From assembly GCF_019393635.1 (NCBI RefSeq), contig NC_057863.1, forward strand, positions 31,314,814 through 31,378,813: a DNA stretch of 64,000 bases, given 5' to 3'. This document shows, in pieces, positions 33,813 through 44,971 of the stretch. The position numbers and the translations under genes are program-made. How positions within the stretch are numbered: the stretch's first letter is position 1; every line of letters starts with the position of its first letter. The stretch comes from Dromiciops gliroides. Its lineage: Eukaryota > Chordata > Mammalia > Microbiotheria > Microbiotheriidae. Below the pieces are notes generated by a model. The model had not been told where the DNA came from and searched no databases. It saw nothing but the letters and a program-made list of their open reading frames with translations.

Positions 33813-34845
33813 CACCCTGGGCGTTCCTGATCCTGCTCCCTACTCATTCTCCATTTACGTCACACTCCCCAAGTGCCGGTGTCCCCCACACCTCTCTTTT
33901 AGGCCCTCTTTCTTCCTCCAAGGGTATGCTGCTAAATATTGAGCAACCAAATCAATCAATCGGGCCCTGATTTGGAGTGTTGGCAGACTTTCAAGGTGTA
34001 ACCTCAGTGGGCTCTCAGGATCCCATATGAGCTGGTTCCAGCACGTTCCTCCACCCTTTCCCTCAGTGACCTCCTCAGGATTTTATCACCTTCTCCAGTC
34101 TTTGTTACTCTCCCCTTCCCCCCATCACCGATTGGACATTTCCAACCGGTTAATCCAGACATCTCAAGCTCAGATGTCCGAGGCAGAGCTCACCATCCCT
34201 CCCCCGTTACCCACCCTTTTCCAAGCTAGCCTGTTGCTGTTGAATGCACCATCAGCGTTCTAGTTGTTCGTTGTCACCCAGGACGTCCCCCTCTGTCTCT
34301 CCTCGTGTGCCTCAGCTGCGAGATGTCGCCTTTTCTATTTCTTGGCTATGTCCTCTCGTCCCTTCACATACGCACCCTTCATCACCTCTTAGCTAAGGAC
34401 CCCTGCTTTTCCTGAAGCACAGGCCCCAGCATGCCAACCCCGCTCAATGAAACCTCGCTCTTTATTAACGCCGAGATAAAACAGCATCCTTTACCTGACT
34501 CTTGCATCTTTCATACATGGCTCCCATTGTGGTTCCCAGGCTTCGTGGTGGCCATCCTTGGTACCCAGCATGCCCTCCCTTGTCTCCTTTGCCTCGGGTT
34601 ACCTTCGAGCCCCGCCTTCTTCATTAAGCTTTCTCTGGTCTCCCCAGCTGCTGGTGCAACCCCTCCCCAAACTACCTCCCATGTTATCTCCTTTGGAATG
34701 TAAGTTCTTCCAGGGCAGGAAATGCTTCACTTTATCTTTGGGCCCCTTTGGTGCCTGGGACATGGGAAGTACTGAAAAAGGCATATGGACTGATTGATCA
34801 AGGAAGACTTCATAAAGAGCAAAGCTTCAAAGCATGGAGAGAAGA
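33813..34845 (+). repeat. L2 ORF2/3' end
   Basis: Pyrimidine-rich L2 coding-strand sequence runs into GGAATGTAAGTTCTTCCAGG and TTTGGTGCCTGGGACATGGG, the L2 3' terminus. ORFs inside are decayed LINE frames. Confidence 0.75.
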
Positions 34846-34858
34846 TTTTGAATTCTTT

Positions 34859-35008
34859 GTTTTGTTTTTGTTTTTTTGCGAGGCAGTGAGGGTTAAGTGA
34901 CTTGCCCAGGGTCACACAGCTAGTGTCAAGTGTCTAAGGCCGGATTTGAACTCAGGACCTCCTGAGTCCAGGGCCGGTGCTTTATCCGCTGCGTCACCTA
35001 GCTGCCCC
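34859..35008 (-). repeat. Short marsupial SINE
   Basis: T-rich tail, complete body ending CACCTAGCTGCCCCC. TTGAATTMTTT flanks both sides. Confidence 0.95.
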
Positions 35009-35079
35009 CTTGAATTATTTCTCATTGGTGGCAGTGCTCCCCACGTCAGGTCTCCCCTTCTCAGGATAAGGTCAGAGAG

Positions 35080-35215
35080 TGGCTCTATTGCCGCTTGTTT
35101 GACTTTTAAAGCCCTTTGTAACGCGGCCCTGACCCAGCTTCCCAGCACTCAGAGAGTGCCACTTCTGGCATTCCGTGATCCAGCCAAACTCGGCATCCGT
35201 TTGAAAGCTGCCTTC
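35080..35215 (+). repeat. L2 ORF2 fragment
   Basis: AAAGCCCTTTGTAACGCGGC followed by GCCACTTCTGGCATTCCGTG corresponds to the L2 segment AAGGCCCTACATGATCTGGC. Confidence 0.55.
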
Positions 35216-35221
35216 GATGAG

Positions 35222-35310
35222 GAGTGAGCGGAAGCAGGGAGACCAGTCGGGAAGCTATTGTAGGCAGTAACACAGACCTGTGCCGGAGACTAGAGCGGGT
35301 ACCAGGGGTA
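35222..35310 (-). repeat. L2 ORF2 fragment, opposite orientation
   Basis: GAAGCAGGGAGACCAGTCGG and AAGCTATTGTAGGCAGTAAC are antisense L2. Confidence 0.55.
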
Positions 35311-35397
35311 TTGCATGGGGGGCATGCAGAGTTTGGTAACTAGTCACATGGGAGGGATGAATAGCACATCGTGCACTATTATCGTACTATGAAACAT

Positions 35398-35625
35398 GAT
35401 GATCATAGCCAGCATCTATATAGGACCTGCTGTATGCCAGGGTCTCTGATAAGCTCTTTACAAATATTTTCTTACTTGATCCTCACAGCAACCCTGGGAG
35501 GCAGGTGTAATTATTATGCCCACTTTACACTGGAGGAAACTGAGTATTACAAAGGTTGTATCTTGCCCAAGATGCATGGCTTGATTTGAACTCAGGTCTC
35601 TGGCTCCAGTCCCCATGATCTGTGC
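35398..35625 (-). repeat. MIR/THER1 SINE
   Basis: CTGCTGTATGCCAGGGTCTC, CTTGATCCTCACAGCAACCC and GGAGGAAACTGAGTATTACA in order. Confidence 0.88.
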
Positions 35626-35639
35626 ACTATCTGTCTATA

Positions 35640-35825
35640 TATCTTTGAACTTGGTGTCAACACCTGAATTCAAATCCTACCTGGCACATTTACTGTATGA
35701 CCCTGGGCAAGGTTGCCTCAGTTTCCTTATCTGTAAACCAGGGGAAATAATAGCACCTGCCTCCCAGGGTTGTTGTGAGGATGAAATGGGATATTATATG
35801 TAATGAGCTTTAAGTACTTTTACAG
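35640..35825 (+). repeat. MIR SINE
   Basis: ATGACCCTGGGCAAGGTTGC, CAGTTTCCTTATCTGTAAAC and GGTTGTTGTGAGGATGAAAT in order. It lies tail to tail with the previous MIR. Confidence 0.88.
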
Positions 35826-36214
35826 GGTACAAAGCCCAGGGAACACACATGGAAAAGTTAACAGACAGCCCCTGCTCTTGGGAAACACATTCTGATGGGT
35901 AAGAGAAGATGGAAGGTTTCAGTGCCAAGTCCAATGGAAGGGGCCCCGCAGCAGAGCCGGGGGTCACGCCTCTGCTTTCCTGTCATTGCCACTGATAAAA
36001 TCCCACCCGTCGTCGGTGATGCTGGACCTTTTGGTAGCACTAAGGACATTGATGACGAGAACTTTCATTGGCTGGGACTGTAGCCCCTGCAAGAAGGAGC
36101 CGGCTGAGGGCACTGGGCTGGAAACCTTGCCTTCCCTAAAGGCCTTGGGTTCAGGGTCCTGGGCCGTCCCCATCAGAGTCTGAAGGGAGATGGTGCTCAA
36201 GGGGGTGGTCGCCC

Positions 36215-36215
<1 letters not shown>
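35826..36215. other. Unique-looking sequence, no gene seen
   Basis: Short ORFs on both strands, no repeat recognised. Confidence 0.4.

Positions 36216-36245
<30 letters not shown>
36216..36245. repeat. (AC)n microsatellite
   Basis: About 15 units. Confidence 0.95.
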
Positions 36246-36459
36246 ACGGGTCGGCATTTGGTGGGGATGGTCAGCCATTTCTCTGTAGGAAGTGCTTCCC
36301 TGTGGCCTGGAGGGTGCTGACATGCCCAGGACCCCTGGGATCTGTCTCTTTGGGGCAGTTAGTCAGCAGTTGTTGCTAGTGGCGGTGAGGAAGGCACCCT
36401 CGTCAGCACAATGATTTCTCCCCTCAGCGCTAGCCCCAGGGCCTGGGATAGTAGGAATG

Positions 36460-36715
36460 GACATGCATGCGCATGCTTATACATACACACAGTGTATGAA
36501 GTACAATCTATCACACATATGACATGTAGGTTACGCAGTGAATGGAATAGTGTATAGATTTTATAGGTAACATAACATAAAATGAATATATTATATGTGA
36601 TATGATATGTTCAGTGTAAAACCATGTATAATATATATGACATAATCTATTTGGTTTGTCTATATATTGTATGGAATATATTAATATAAATAAGATACTA
36701 GTATTACAAGGAAAC
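36460..36715. repeat. AT-rich degenerate (CATA/TATG)n region
   Basis: Alternating purine-pyrimidine sequence beginning CATGCATGCGCATGCTTATA and continuing as TA-rich sequence. No gene. Confidence 0.6.
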
Positions 36716-36759
36716 ATCAGAGAGAGCACCAAGGTCTGAACACAGAGGGCTGGGCTGGG

Positions 36760-37190
36760 GGCGAGGGGGGCCAAGCATGTGTGAGCTGGCTTAGACAGAG
36801 AGATGGTGAGTTTGGCTTTGGGTGTGGGGCTGGAGATGTAAGCCCCCCTGACAGTTTGAAGGGTGAGTCTGAAGGTCAGATAAGGAGATAGAGATGGAAT
36901 CCTCTGCAAAGGGTCGGTGAAGCTGTGAAAGTGGACAAAATCATCAAGGAGGAGGGTATTAAGAAAGACAAGGACGGAGGCCAGAACCTTGGAAAACACT
37001 GAGTCGTTGTTGCTGTGGTGGTGGTGGTGGTGAAGGGGATAAAGAAACAGATGGGGAGAAGTTAGAGAGGCAGAAAAAGAACCAAGGCAGGTGGTGTGGG
37101 GTGACTAGTATTGATCGTGTCCCAAGAAGTCAAGGGAGACTTAGGCTGAAAAGAGGGCTTTTGATTTGGTGATTAATGGAGTGACTATTA
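36760..37190 (-). repeat. L2 ORF2 fragment
   Basis: Purine-rich strand with ATGGTGAGTTTGGCTTTGGG, GGAGGCCAGAACCTTGGAAA and AGAAGTCAAGGGAGACTTAG, the antisense of L2 ORF2. A (GGT)n run lies at 37015-37033. Confidence 0.55.
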
Positions 37191-37340
37191 ATGACTGATT
37201 CATCAACAAATATTTATAAAGCGCCTATCGGTCTCGTGCCAAGCCGTGCATTAGCTACTGGGGACCTAAAGGTGAGAACAAGGGCAGCCCTGGCTTTGGA
37301 GAGCTTACACTCTTGCAGGGAAAAGGAAAAGCCGGGCTTG
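37191..37340 (-). repeat. L2 3' end, a second copy
   Basis: ATTCATCAACAAATATTTAT and AAGCGCCTATCGGTCTCGTG are the reversed L2 terminus, directly after the ORF2 piece of another copy. Confidence 0.75.
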
Positions 37341-38299
37341 ACAAAGGTGGTGAGGGACGTGGAGGCCTTGGGTGTAGACTCTTTTCAAGACATTTTATGG
37401 TAAAAGGGAGGTGAGAGATGGGACTAGAACTTGGAGTCAAAACTTCAAGGATTTTTTTTTAATACTGGAGCCTATTTCTAGGTGGATAAGAACAGGCCAC
37501 TGAAGATTCAAGAGAAGATGAGGACAGGGATGATTCATGGAAGGCCTGGAGGGGAAGGGGAACAAGGGCAAACAAAAGTAGACGGATTATCCTTGGCAAG
37601 ACCCAAGGAGGCTTCATCCTGCTGCAGGATGAAGGGAAGAAGGAGGGGGTGAAAACACTAAAAAACATTTAAGGAGTCACACGGGAGAAACTGAGGCTTG
37701 GAATCAGTGAAGAATGAGGCTGGACGATGTGGGGCTAGAGAGGAGAACAGATCTGGAGTCGGCCCTCAAGGCTGAATTTGAGAATCGATGAATGGAAAGA
37801 TTTCTGAGAGGGGCCAGGCCGGCCCAGATGAGGGATCCATCTCTATCTGTAGTGGGTGGGTCATGGCCCCATGACCTTTGAGCTTTGCTCAGCAGCTTGG
37901 GAGGAGGGGTCTGAGAAATCCCAGGGGCCACCTCGGACTAGCGACAGATGGGGGACGAGGGATTCCAGCCACCATTCTTTGTCCAGGTGAATCTTTACAG
38001 TGACCGACACTGGGGTCAAGCCCTCCCTATTGTCTGCCACTGTAATGATTTACTTGGGATTTCAGCGAAGCCAGAATGGAGGGGAGAGACCGGGGAAAAT
38101 TGGGAGAGGTCAAGGAATTGTGGGCAAAGGGAGGAGGTATTTCAGAGTCCAGCGTCTTTGGAATGGGCTAGTCCAGAGTTAGGACCAGAGCTAAAATAGG
38201 CTAGTGTGTGGCTCAAAGTCAGGGTGGAGACAGACGACTGGAGCTGTAAGAAGTCAGGTCTTAGAATGATTCATTATTTCAATGAATTGTTATTAATTA
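37341..38299 (-). repeat. Purine-rich, probably decayed L2
   Basis: Strand asymmetry and phrases such as GGTAGGACCAG-like segments continue from the L2 tail. Identity is weak and no gene is seen. Confidence 0.35.
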
Positions 38300-38430
38300 C
38301 TATTAATGATAATAGCCAACATCTGTATAACACTTTAAAGTTTGCATATTATTTCATTTTATCCTCTCGATGACTCTGGGAAGTAGGGCTATCATTGTCC
38401 TCATTTTATAGATGAGGAAAGTGAGTAGAG
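38300..38430 (-). repeat. MIR/THER1 fragment
   Basis: AGCCAACATCTGTATAACAC, TCATTTTATAGATGAGGAAA. Confidence 0.8.
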
Positions 38431-38967
38431 TAAGTGATGGAGAAAATGTTCTTAATGTAAAAGTATGTCCTGAGAACGTACATTCCCCCATCACTAGCCC
38501 CCATCACCACCACCACATTTGTATGAGTGCTGGAAGGGACCACAGTGACCATCTCTGTTCCAAAAGATAGCGGGAATAAAAATCTCTCCAGCTGCCCGAC
38601 CAAGTGGTCTGTCTCGCAGCCTTTGTTTTTAAGGTCCCTGGGTAGGGGAACTCCCTCCCTCCTCACTGAGGCTGCACATTCCCCTTTTGGAGAGCTAGGC
38701 TTATTTTTCTAGCATTAAGCTTTGCTTGGTTCTACCCATTTCTCCTTGTTCTGTCCTCAAACTTTGTAGTCTCAGGACCTCTTGACACTCTTCACATTAT
38801 TAAGAACCCCAAAGAACTTGTGTTTATGTGGGTTATGTCTATCACTATTTACTGTATTAGAAATTAAGACTGATCATTTGTGCCTTTTGGGTTTGTTTGA
38901 TTTTTTTACATCGTCATAGTTTTCCCCCTCCCAGAGAGCCATTCCATTAAAAAAAATAGTAATTTTT

Positions 38968-39127
38968 CGTTGTAAAGATCTTTTTTTTTTTTTTTTGCTG
39001 GGCAATTGGGGTCAAGTGGCTTGCCCAGGGTCACACAGCTAGTGTCAAAGGTCTGAGGCTGGATTTGAACTCAGGTCCTCTTGAATTCAGGGCATGTGCT
39101 CTATCCTCTGTGCCACCTAGCTGCCCC
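38968..39127 (-). repeat. Short marsupial SINE inside the old L1
   Basis: Poly-T, body and GCCACCTAGCTGCCCC end. AAAAATAGYAATTTTT flanks it at 38952-38967 and 39128-39143. About 13 bp of extra sequence (CGTTGTAAAGATC) lies between the left repeat and the poly-T. Confidence 0.94.
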
Positions 39128-39562
39128 TAAAAATAGCAATTTTTAAAGACAAAAGAGGAAAATATCAGGAAAACCAATCAGTACATCGAAAGGTGCAATC
39201 TGTAACCCCTGTGGCCCTCCCACCTTCAAGAAGGGGTAGGTTGGGGCTGTCTTCTCATATCTCTCCCTCAAGTCCCACTTGACTCTTAGAATTCTGTTAC
39301 ATTTACTTTCAATTTTTTGGTTTGTAGTTGTTCTTTCCATTCACACTGTCGTAGTTACTGTGTTGGTTCTGTGACTTCACTCTGCATCAGTTCATATAGA
39401 TCTTTCCATTCTCTGTGTTCATCACACGCATCACTTCTTATAGTACAGTAATATTCCATCATATTCCCATACCACCATTTGTTTATCCGTTCTCCAATCA
39501 ATGGGCATCAACTTTGTTTCCAGTTCTTGGCTATCACAAAAAAATGTTGCTATACCTATTTT

Positions 39563-41182
39563 TTTTTTTTTTTTTACACCAAAGTTAATTTATTTTTCCG
39601 TTACATGTAAAGATAGTTCTCAACTTTTGTTTATACATGCTTTACAATTTCAGATTTTTCTCCCTCCCTCCCTCCCCTCCCTCCCCCCTCCCCTAGACAG
39701 CAGGTAATCTGATATAGGTTATATCTATATATATCTATACATATACATATAGATATATATATACACACACATATATATACACATAATAACATTAATCCTA
39801 TTTCTGCATTAATCCTGTTACAAGAGAAAGAATCAGAGCAGTGATGCAAAACCTCAAAATAGAAAAAAAAAACAACAGCACCCAAAACAAAAGAAATAAT
39901 ATGGTTCAATCAGCATCTATACTCCACAGTTCTTTCTTTCTTTTTTTTTCTTGGATTTGGAGATCCTCTTCTATCATGAGTTCCCTGGAACTCTTCTGTA
40001 CCATTGCATTGGTGAGAAGAATATAGTCCATCACAGTAGGTCAACACTCAATGTTGATGATACTGTGTACAATGTTCTTCTGGTTCTGCTCATCTCACTC
40101 ATCATCAGCTCACGTAAGACCCTCCAGGTTTCTCTGAACTCTTCCTGCTCATCATTTCTTACAGCACAATAGTATTCCATTGTATTCATATACCACAACT
40201 TGTCCAGCCATTCCCCAATTGATGGGCACCCCCTCAACTTCCAATTCCTTGCTACCACGTAAAGAGCAGCTATAAATATTTTTGTACATGTGGGTCCCTT
40301 TCCCCCTTCCATGATTTCTTTGGGCAAAAGACCTAAAAGTGGGATTGCTGGGTCAAAGGGTATGCACAGCTTTATCGCCCTTTGGGCATAATTCCAAATT
40401 GCTCTCCAGAATGGTTGGATCAGCTCACAGCTCCACCAACAATGCATTAGTGTTCCAATTTTCCCACAGCCTCTCCAACATTTATTATCTTCCTTTTTTG
40501 TCATTTTAGCCAATCTGATAGGTGTCAGGTGGTACCTCAGAGTTGTTTTAATTTGCATCTCTCTAATCATTAGAGATTTAGAGCATTTTTTCATATGGGA
40601 ATAGATAGCTTTGGTTTCTTCATCAGAAAACTGCCTGTTCATATCCTTTGACCATTTCTCAATTGGGGAATGACTTGGATTCTTATAAATTTGATTTAAT
40701 TCCCTATATATTTTAGAGATGAGGCCTTTATCAGAAGCACTGGCCTCAAAAATTGTTTCCCAGCTTTCTGCCTCCCTTCTAATTTTGGATGCATTGCTTC
40801 TGTTTGTACAAAAATTTTTTAATTTAATATAATCAAAGTCATCCACTTTGCATTTTATAATATACTCTATCTCATGTTTGGTCAAAAACTGTTCTCCTTT
40901 CCAAAGATCTGATAGGTACACTATTCCTTTCTCTCCTAATTTACCTATGGTATCACCTCTTATGTCTAAATCATGTATCCATTTTGACCTTATTTTAGTA
41001 TAAGGTGTAAGATGTTGGTCTAAGCCTAATTTCTGCCATACTATCTTCCAGTTTTCCCAGCAGTTTTTGTCAAATACTGAGTTCCTATCCCAGAAGCTGG
41101 AGTCTTTGGGTTTATCAAACACTACATTACTAGTGTCATTTACTACTGCATTTCCTGAGCCTAGCCTATTCCATTGATCTAC
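39563..41182 (-). repeat. Young 5'-truncated L1 inserted in the old L1
   Basis: Poly-T at 39559-39576 marks the 3' end, then the 3' UTR to 40030, then ORF2 C-terminal sequence open without a stop from 41182 to 40031 (about 380 residues). It includes FWRAIWNYAQRAIKLCIPFD, the LWYMNTMEYYCAVRNDEQ motif and the end DLL. GCTATACCTATTTT lies at 39549-39562 and 41183-41196, an exact target-site duplication. It has no endonuclease or reverse transcriptase domain, so it is not active. Confidence 0.95.
39717..39783. repeat. (TA)n/(CA)n microsatellite in L1 3' UTR
   Basis: Alternating TATA/ATAC units within the 3' UTR of the young L1. Confidence 0.85.
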
Positions 41183-42196
41183 CGCTATACCTATTTTTAA
41201 TTTTGGGGGGACTTTCTTCTTATTGACGCTTCCTTGGAGCCCAGTAATGAAGCCTCTGAATCAAAGGGCATGGACATTTTAGTCACTTTATTTACATAAT
41301 TTCAAATCACTTTCCAGAAGGGTTATACCAATCTCTCAGCTCCACTAACAGTGTATTAGTGTGCCTATCACCCTCCAATATCAACTTGCTATTTTTTGTT
41401 ACCTTTGCCAATTTGTTGGATGTGGGGTGAAAATTCACCCTGGCGTTGTTATGATTTGCATTTCTCTTGTTATTACTGATTGGATATGCTTTCATATGGT
41501 TGTGAATACTTTACAATTCTGCTTTTGAGAATTGTTTGTTCATATCCTTTAAGTGCTTATCTATTGAGGCAAATTGATCATTAAGAAAATAACAGTAATA
41601 AACCTATTACATCAACACATCTAACGTATTTTAGGAAAAACAAAATGCATTGAGAAGAGGGGCATTTGTTTTTTGTTTTTTCAAAGCTGAATACTGGTTT
41701 TGCACCATTGGTGCAAATGTCAGCACAGTTGTTCCGGGATAAACCACAAGATTCAAAAAGACATTCAACACTGAATATTTATTTCATCACTTCTTGTTTT
41801 TGTTGCCAAATGTTCACATGAAAGGTCTCCTTTGAAGCTGATATGGAAAAATGAAAGCAAAGTAGCAAGTCCAGCCATGTCTGTAGATTTGTTCATTTGT
41901 AAAGCAAAATTATAATTCTGTTTGGTCTTCTAGCTGGCAGAGATTAGAGTGAAAAGGGCAAAGCATGTCTTTGTATTAGTATTAAAATAGTTTTGACTTC
42001 CCGGATGCCCTGAAAGCATTTTGAGGATCTCCAGGGGCCTCTAGACCACACTTTGAGAACCCATGTTCTGTAGCGCTAATAAAGAAGGGAGATAGAGTCA
42101 CGTCATCAGGCGATGTTAAATTCAATTCAAACATCATTTATTATTAGGCACCTGCTGGATGTAGAAGCACTGGATTAGGTTAGTCAGTCTACAAGC

Positions 42197-42233
42197 ATAT
42201 ATATATGTATATGTATATGTGTGTGTGTGTGTA

Positions 42234-42287
<54 letters not shown>
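42197..42287. repeat. (TG)n-(TA)n microsatellite
   Basis: TATATG, then TGTGTG, then about 17 TA units. Confidence 0.95.
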
Positions 42288-42292
<5 letters not shown>

Positions 42293-42461
42293 CTTACTAT
42301 TTGGTAAGCCTTGGGGATATGAAGAAATACAAATCCACAGTCCATGTTCATAAGGAGTTCACATTCGAATAGAGGAGACAACATGCAAATAACTACGAGT
42401 TAAAGAAAAGACTGAAGTAATAGATATAAAAACACTTTGGAACTTTAAAAGTGAATGGCTG

Positions 42462-42607
42462 GGGGCAGCTAGGTGGCGCAGTGGATAAAGCACCAGCCTT
42501 GGATTCAGGAGGACCTGAGTTCAAATCTGGCCTCAGACACTTGACACTTAGTAGCTGTGTGATCCTGGGCAAGTCACTTAACCCCCATTGCCCCGCCCCC
42601 CCCCAAA
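42462..42607 (+). repeat. Short marsupial SINE (CCCCATTGCCCCGC subtype)
   Basis: Complete body. The exact direct repeat AAAAGTGAATGGCTG lies at 42447-42461 and 42608-42622. Confidence 0.97.
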
Positions 42608-42935
42608 AAAAGTGAATGGCTGAACAGATAGGTCAGTGAATATAAGGAAACATTCATATACCATAGGAGAGGCCAGGAAGGAAGGTGGAAGGGGGTTTGT
42701 GGTAACTGTAGCTTGGGGTTCCCTTCCTGCTGATTCTGAATTGTGTTGGGGCTGGTGAAGTCTGACTTAGAACCTCTGCTGGGGGAGGAAGGCAGAGCTA
42801 ACTTGGGGGATGATCAGAGAAGGCTTCCTGGAGGGGGTGGCACCTGAGCTATAAACCTTGACAGTGGAGGAGGATTCTCAGGAACAGAGCTCAGGAGGGA
42901 GGATGTGCTAGGCACAGTGAGACCCGAGGTATCAA

Positions 42936-43524
42936 ATTGAGTTCCTCCAGTTTGGCTGAAACGTAGACTTTATGAAGGGGCGTAATAAGAAACTAGGGAT
43001 TCTGCTTCTCTTCCCCAAGAAGAGACCACAGACCTTATCTTCACATTCAAAAACTTGTGGGTTTTATTTTGTTCCTTTTTAAAGTACTTTCCGACTTTCA
43101 AATTTAAAAAAAGACATTACAGCTGAGACAGTCAGGATTTGTGCTTATGTTCTTAAAGAGGAAATCCTTCAGGATTAACCCCCTGGCCAGCCGGTTCTCT
43201 TAACTGTTTGGCAGTTAGTGGGAAGGCCACCGTACCTGCCTCCCTACATGGGGGTGCTTGAAACTCCCACCTTTCACTCCCATCACACCTTAAAGGCCTC
43301 CTGGAAGAGATGTGCTCTCTAGATGGGCTGAGGCATTTGGCTTTCCAGGCCCTGATGGGACAGATCTGAAGCTGGCAGACTTGGATGGGCACCAAACAGG
43401 TAGGGAAAGCTCTGAAGTGTGGGGTGCAGGGGGAGGAAGTAGAACTGTGTTTCATCTTAGGCCCCACAGCTTGGTGGTGAGCAAGTTATCTTCAGTTACC
43501 CTGTCTTAACTTGCCTATGTACAT
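42936..43524. other. Unique-looking sequence, no gene seen
   Basis: No repeat recognised. The 104-codon minus-strand ORF has no domain. Confidence 0.4.
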
Positions 43525-43912
43525 GCTGTCTTTCCACCCACAGAAAGCAAAGTCTTGGAGGGCACTGACCATTTTTCAGTCTTAATTTGTATCCGTCAAC
43601 AAGCACAGTGCCTCCCTCACTCAGAATCGTTCTTCATTTGTTTTCAGTTGTGTCTGACTTTTCGTGACCCCTTTTAGGGTTTTCTTGGCAAAGATGCTTG
43701 AGTGGTTTTTGCCATTTCCCTCTTCAGCTGATTTTACAGATGAGCAAACTGTGGCAAAGAGGGTTAAGTGACTTGTCAAGGGTCATACAGCTAAGTATCT
43801 GAGGTCTGATTTGAACTCAGGGGCTCCTGACTCCAGGGCCAGCACCACCCTTCAGAGCAGGTGCTTAAATACTGAATGGATGGATGGAAAAATGAATGAA
43901 TGAATTTCCTAA
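43525..43912 (+). repeat. L2 3' end split by a MAR1
   Basis: AGTCTTGGAGGGCACTGACC and AACAAGCACAGTGCCTCCCT lie left of the MAR1. AGCAGGTGCTTAAATACTGA and (GAAT)n lie right of it. Confidence 0.8.
43634..43848 (-). repeat. MAR1-type long SINE inside L2
   Basis: TTTTCAGTTGTGTCTGACTT, TTTACAGATGAGCAAACTGT, GGTCATACAGCTAAGTATCT in minus-strand order. Confidence 0.92.
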
Positions 43913-44224
43913 GTCTAGGTTTTATTAAATGCCTGATCATGTTATAACAACTGAACATGTGGTGACAACTCCTCTACAAGGGATGGCTTTAAAGTAATGA
44001 GAGACCCCTTGGCTTATCAGACTCCTGAAAACAGGAGGGGGAACAGTGGTGGGGCCATGTTCTTATGCAATGAAGCTTTCAAAGTCAGCTTTGCTACAGG
44101 GTTGATCGGAAGTCTGTGGCCACATGAAAACAAGGGTTAGAATCAACACCAGCCAGGATGACAAGGTCTCTTAAAGGAAGTTCTAGGGGTTGAAGTCAGG
44201 CCCGGGGCCTGACAGCAGCTTTTA

Positions 44225-44340
44225 AGATCATTGACATTTATTTTGTAAATCCTAAAGTTTTCAGGCAAGAATGACTATCCCCATTTTACAGATGAGGAAG
44301 TTGAAAATCAGGTGAAGGATCGCCAGGATCCACATCCCTA
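44225..44340 (-). repeat. MIR fragment
   Basis: CCCCATTTTACAGATGAGGA in a minus-strand MIR context. Confidence 0.65.
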
Positions 44341-44621
44341 GTGATGGTCAGAGCTGTCCAAGTCTCCATACTTCGAGTGTACGGCAGACGTCTAGTCAGA
44401 AGAAACCATCTAATGTTTTATGTGATGCACATGTGGAACCTATATCTGATTGCTTACTGACTCGGGGAGGGAAGGAGGGATAGTAACTGGAACTCAAAAC
44501 TTTAAATAAAAATGATTATTTTAAAAAAAGAAGAAAAAACCCTTAAGCGTAGCCAACATCGCAAGGGTGCAGAACCTTCTTTTCTTCAGGGTTGTTTTGT
44601 CTTTCTCAAAAAAACAGTGGG

Positions 44622-44764
44622 GGGGGTACAGTGGATAGAGCACCAGCCCTGGATTCAGGAGGACCTGAGTTCAAATTTGACCTCAGACACTTAACACTTA
44701 CTAGCTGTGTGACCCTGGGCAAGTCACTTAACCCTCATTGCCCCGCAAAAAAACAAACAAGAAA
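44622..44764 (+). repeat. Short marsupial SINE, shortened 5' end
   Basis: GGGTACAGTGGATAGAGCAC start, complete rest. AAAAARACAGTGGG-like repeats flank it. Confidence 0.93.
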
Positions 44765-44971
44765 AAAGACAGTGGGAATGGTCAAAATAATTTGTCATCA
44801 GCTCCTTTGTCTCCTGCCTTCCAGTTTTATCCGTCAGTGCCCTTGGGATGACTTTGCTTGGTCAGGTGTCTCCTCAAGCCTTCTTGTTTTAACAACAAGG
44901 CTTATCGCCTTGACACCACCTTGTCAAAGACAAAGCACCCCGCCATCGTTTCTTTTAAAAAGTGGTGAATA

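Larger units (their letters stand above)
38906..41580 (-). repeat. Old L1, 3' part, inserted in the hAT element
   Basis: 3' UTR at left (AGAGAGCCATTCCATT, CCAATCAGTACATCGAAAGG). ORF2 end at 39300-39559 and again 41198-41580 (AAGGGCATGGACATTTTAGT, TGATTTGCATTTCTCTTG). The two parts join across the young L1. Confidence 0.85.
38755..42063 (+). mobile_element. hAT DNA transposon fossil (non-autonomous), split by L1 insertions
   Basis: The left arm (38755-38905: CCTCAAACTTTGTAGTCTCAG, then AAAGAACTTGTGTTTATGTG) and right arm (about 41580-42063, ending ACACTTTGAGAACCCA) are the two ends of one old hAT element. The exact 8-bp direct repeat TGTTCTGT lies at 38747-38754 and 42064-42071, the length hAT transposases make. 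Ends are degenerate inverted repeats around TTCTCAAA. Without the inserts it is about 0.6 kb and has no transposase. Confidence 0.75.
42115..42935 (-). repeat. L2 3' region, split by a microsatellite and a SINE
   Basis: ACATCATTTATTATTAGGCA at left, CTTGGGGATATGAAGAAATA and GGAGTTCACATTCGAATAGA next, and GAGAAGGCTTCCTGGAGGGG after the SINE: antisense L2 in order. Confidence 0.7.

Noticed and set aside
40031-41122. 363-codon ORF on the minus strand as a host gene
   Set aside because: It is the C-terminal part of L1 ORF2 within a 5'-truncated insertion bounded by target duplications.
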